Assembly (NCBI GenBank): GCA_025765615.1
Contig: JAIVFJ010000094.1
Coordinates: 62,001 to 126,000 of the forward strand
Length of the DNA: 64,000 nt
Reading direction: 5' to 3'
DNA from: Zopfochytrium polystomum
Lineage: Eukaryota; Chytridiomycota; Chytridiomycetes; Chytridiales; Chytridiaceae
The notes below the pieces were generated by a model that did not search any database, was not told the DNA's origin, and was given only the letters and a program-made list of their open reading frames with translations. Positions 63,530-64,000 of this stretch are shown one piece after another. The position numbers and the translations under genes were made by a program. Numbering within the stretch: the stretch's first letter is position 1; each line of letters opens with the position of its first letter.

Positions 63530-64000
63530 AGAGTGCTTCCAGATCGGCTCCGTCAGCCCCGTGCGCCGCCCTGTCATGGTCCGCTGCATCGACGGCAGCA
63601 CGCTGTTCGCGGACGACGGCCTTCCCGCCAAATCCTGCTGCTGCTGGTGCTGCTGGTACTTATACTGCTGCTGCTGGTGGTGGTGGTAGTTTGGCGGGAA
63701 CCCGCCGCCGCCGACGGGAACAACAACCGCAATCGGGTGCTGCACCGGCGCCCCTGCTGCTGCTGGAACGCGTACTGCTGCTGCTGGAACGCGCACTGCT
63801 GCTGGTGGTGGTGGTGGTAATTTGGCGGGAACCCGCCGCCGACGGGAACAACCACCGCAATCGGCTTGCGGCACCGGCGACGGCACGGGCGCCATCGCGT
63901 ACTGCACCGTCGCGGTCTGCTGCTGCTGCGCGTACCCGCCACCACCGAGCATCGGCGACCCCGTGCGCGCCATGGCCACGGGCGTCACGGGCGTCACGGG
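63530..64000 (-). CDS. Gln/His/Pro-rich protein, 3' part, truncated by window edge
   Basis: The open frame enters at 64000 and reads ...MTPVTPVAMARTGSPMLGGG, PSPVPQADCGGCSRRRRVPA, then HPIAVVVPVGGGGFPPNYHH with Gln runs, and LAGRPSSANSVLPSMQRTMT, GRRTGLTEPIW. Beyond about 63530 it continues only through CA and GA microsatellites to 63167, so the true 3' end is probably reached by splicing or an earlier stop that I cannot fix. A tandem duplication inside is read in two different frames (see findings). Family unknown. Confidence 0.45.

Overview
The window is nuclear DNA from a eukaryote with spliceosomal introns, most likely an early-diverging fungus (a chytrid-like lineage is my best guess). 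The evidence is short GT-AG introns (mostly 50-320 bp), gene families typical of fungi (NST1, a KHA1-type K+/H+ antiporter, the DUF2408/UPF0662 family, an NHP6-like HMG-box protein), and a CLEC16A-type FPL-domain gene, a family I believe yeasts and other Dikarya lack. Genes are GC-rich, with long Ala, Ser, Gln, Pro and acidic low-complexity stretches. Intergenic DNA is full of T-tracts and dinucleotide microsatellites.

Layout. 1-11 kb is gene-rich: a partial CLEC16A homologue (-), an HMG-box protein (+), a predicted membrane-anchored acidic protein (+) and NST1 (+). 12.5-20.5 kb is a repeat zone: a decayed Ty1/copia pol (-), two solo LTRs of a Ty3 family with intact 5-bp target duplications, and an unidentified broken gene. 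21-24.2 kb is the KHA1-like antiporter (+). 24.2-30.6 kb is a second repeat zone: a tRNA-Cys-like sequence, a D-arm-less tRNA-Thr-like sequence, several dispersed families and a hairpin repeat. 31-39.1 kb has three genes: a low-complexity protein of unknown role (-), a small predicted secreted basic/acidic protein (+) and a predicted membrane-anchored LigB-type dioxygenase (-). 39.2-51.5 kb is a third repeat zone: a structurally complete but RT-less Ty3/chromovirus element with apparently identical LTRs, and a broken PIF/Harbinger transposon. 51.6-64 kb has a Ser-rich disordered protein (+), a secreted LysM-GH5 enzyme (-), a DUF2408 protein (-) and the 3' part of a Gln/His-rich gene (-).

The genes do not form an obvious pathway; this is ordinary eukaryotic gene order. 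The points most worth following up are the hairpin repeat, whose stems differ between copies but stay paired (26.4 and 59.5 kb), the RT-less Ty3 element with its solo LTRs, the intron with eight copies of one 9-mer in the antiporter gene, and the LysM-GH5 and membrane-LigB architectures. All exon boundaries were inferred by eye from splice signals and protein-family continuity and have not been tested against transcripts.
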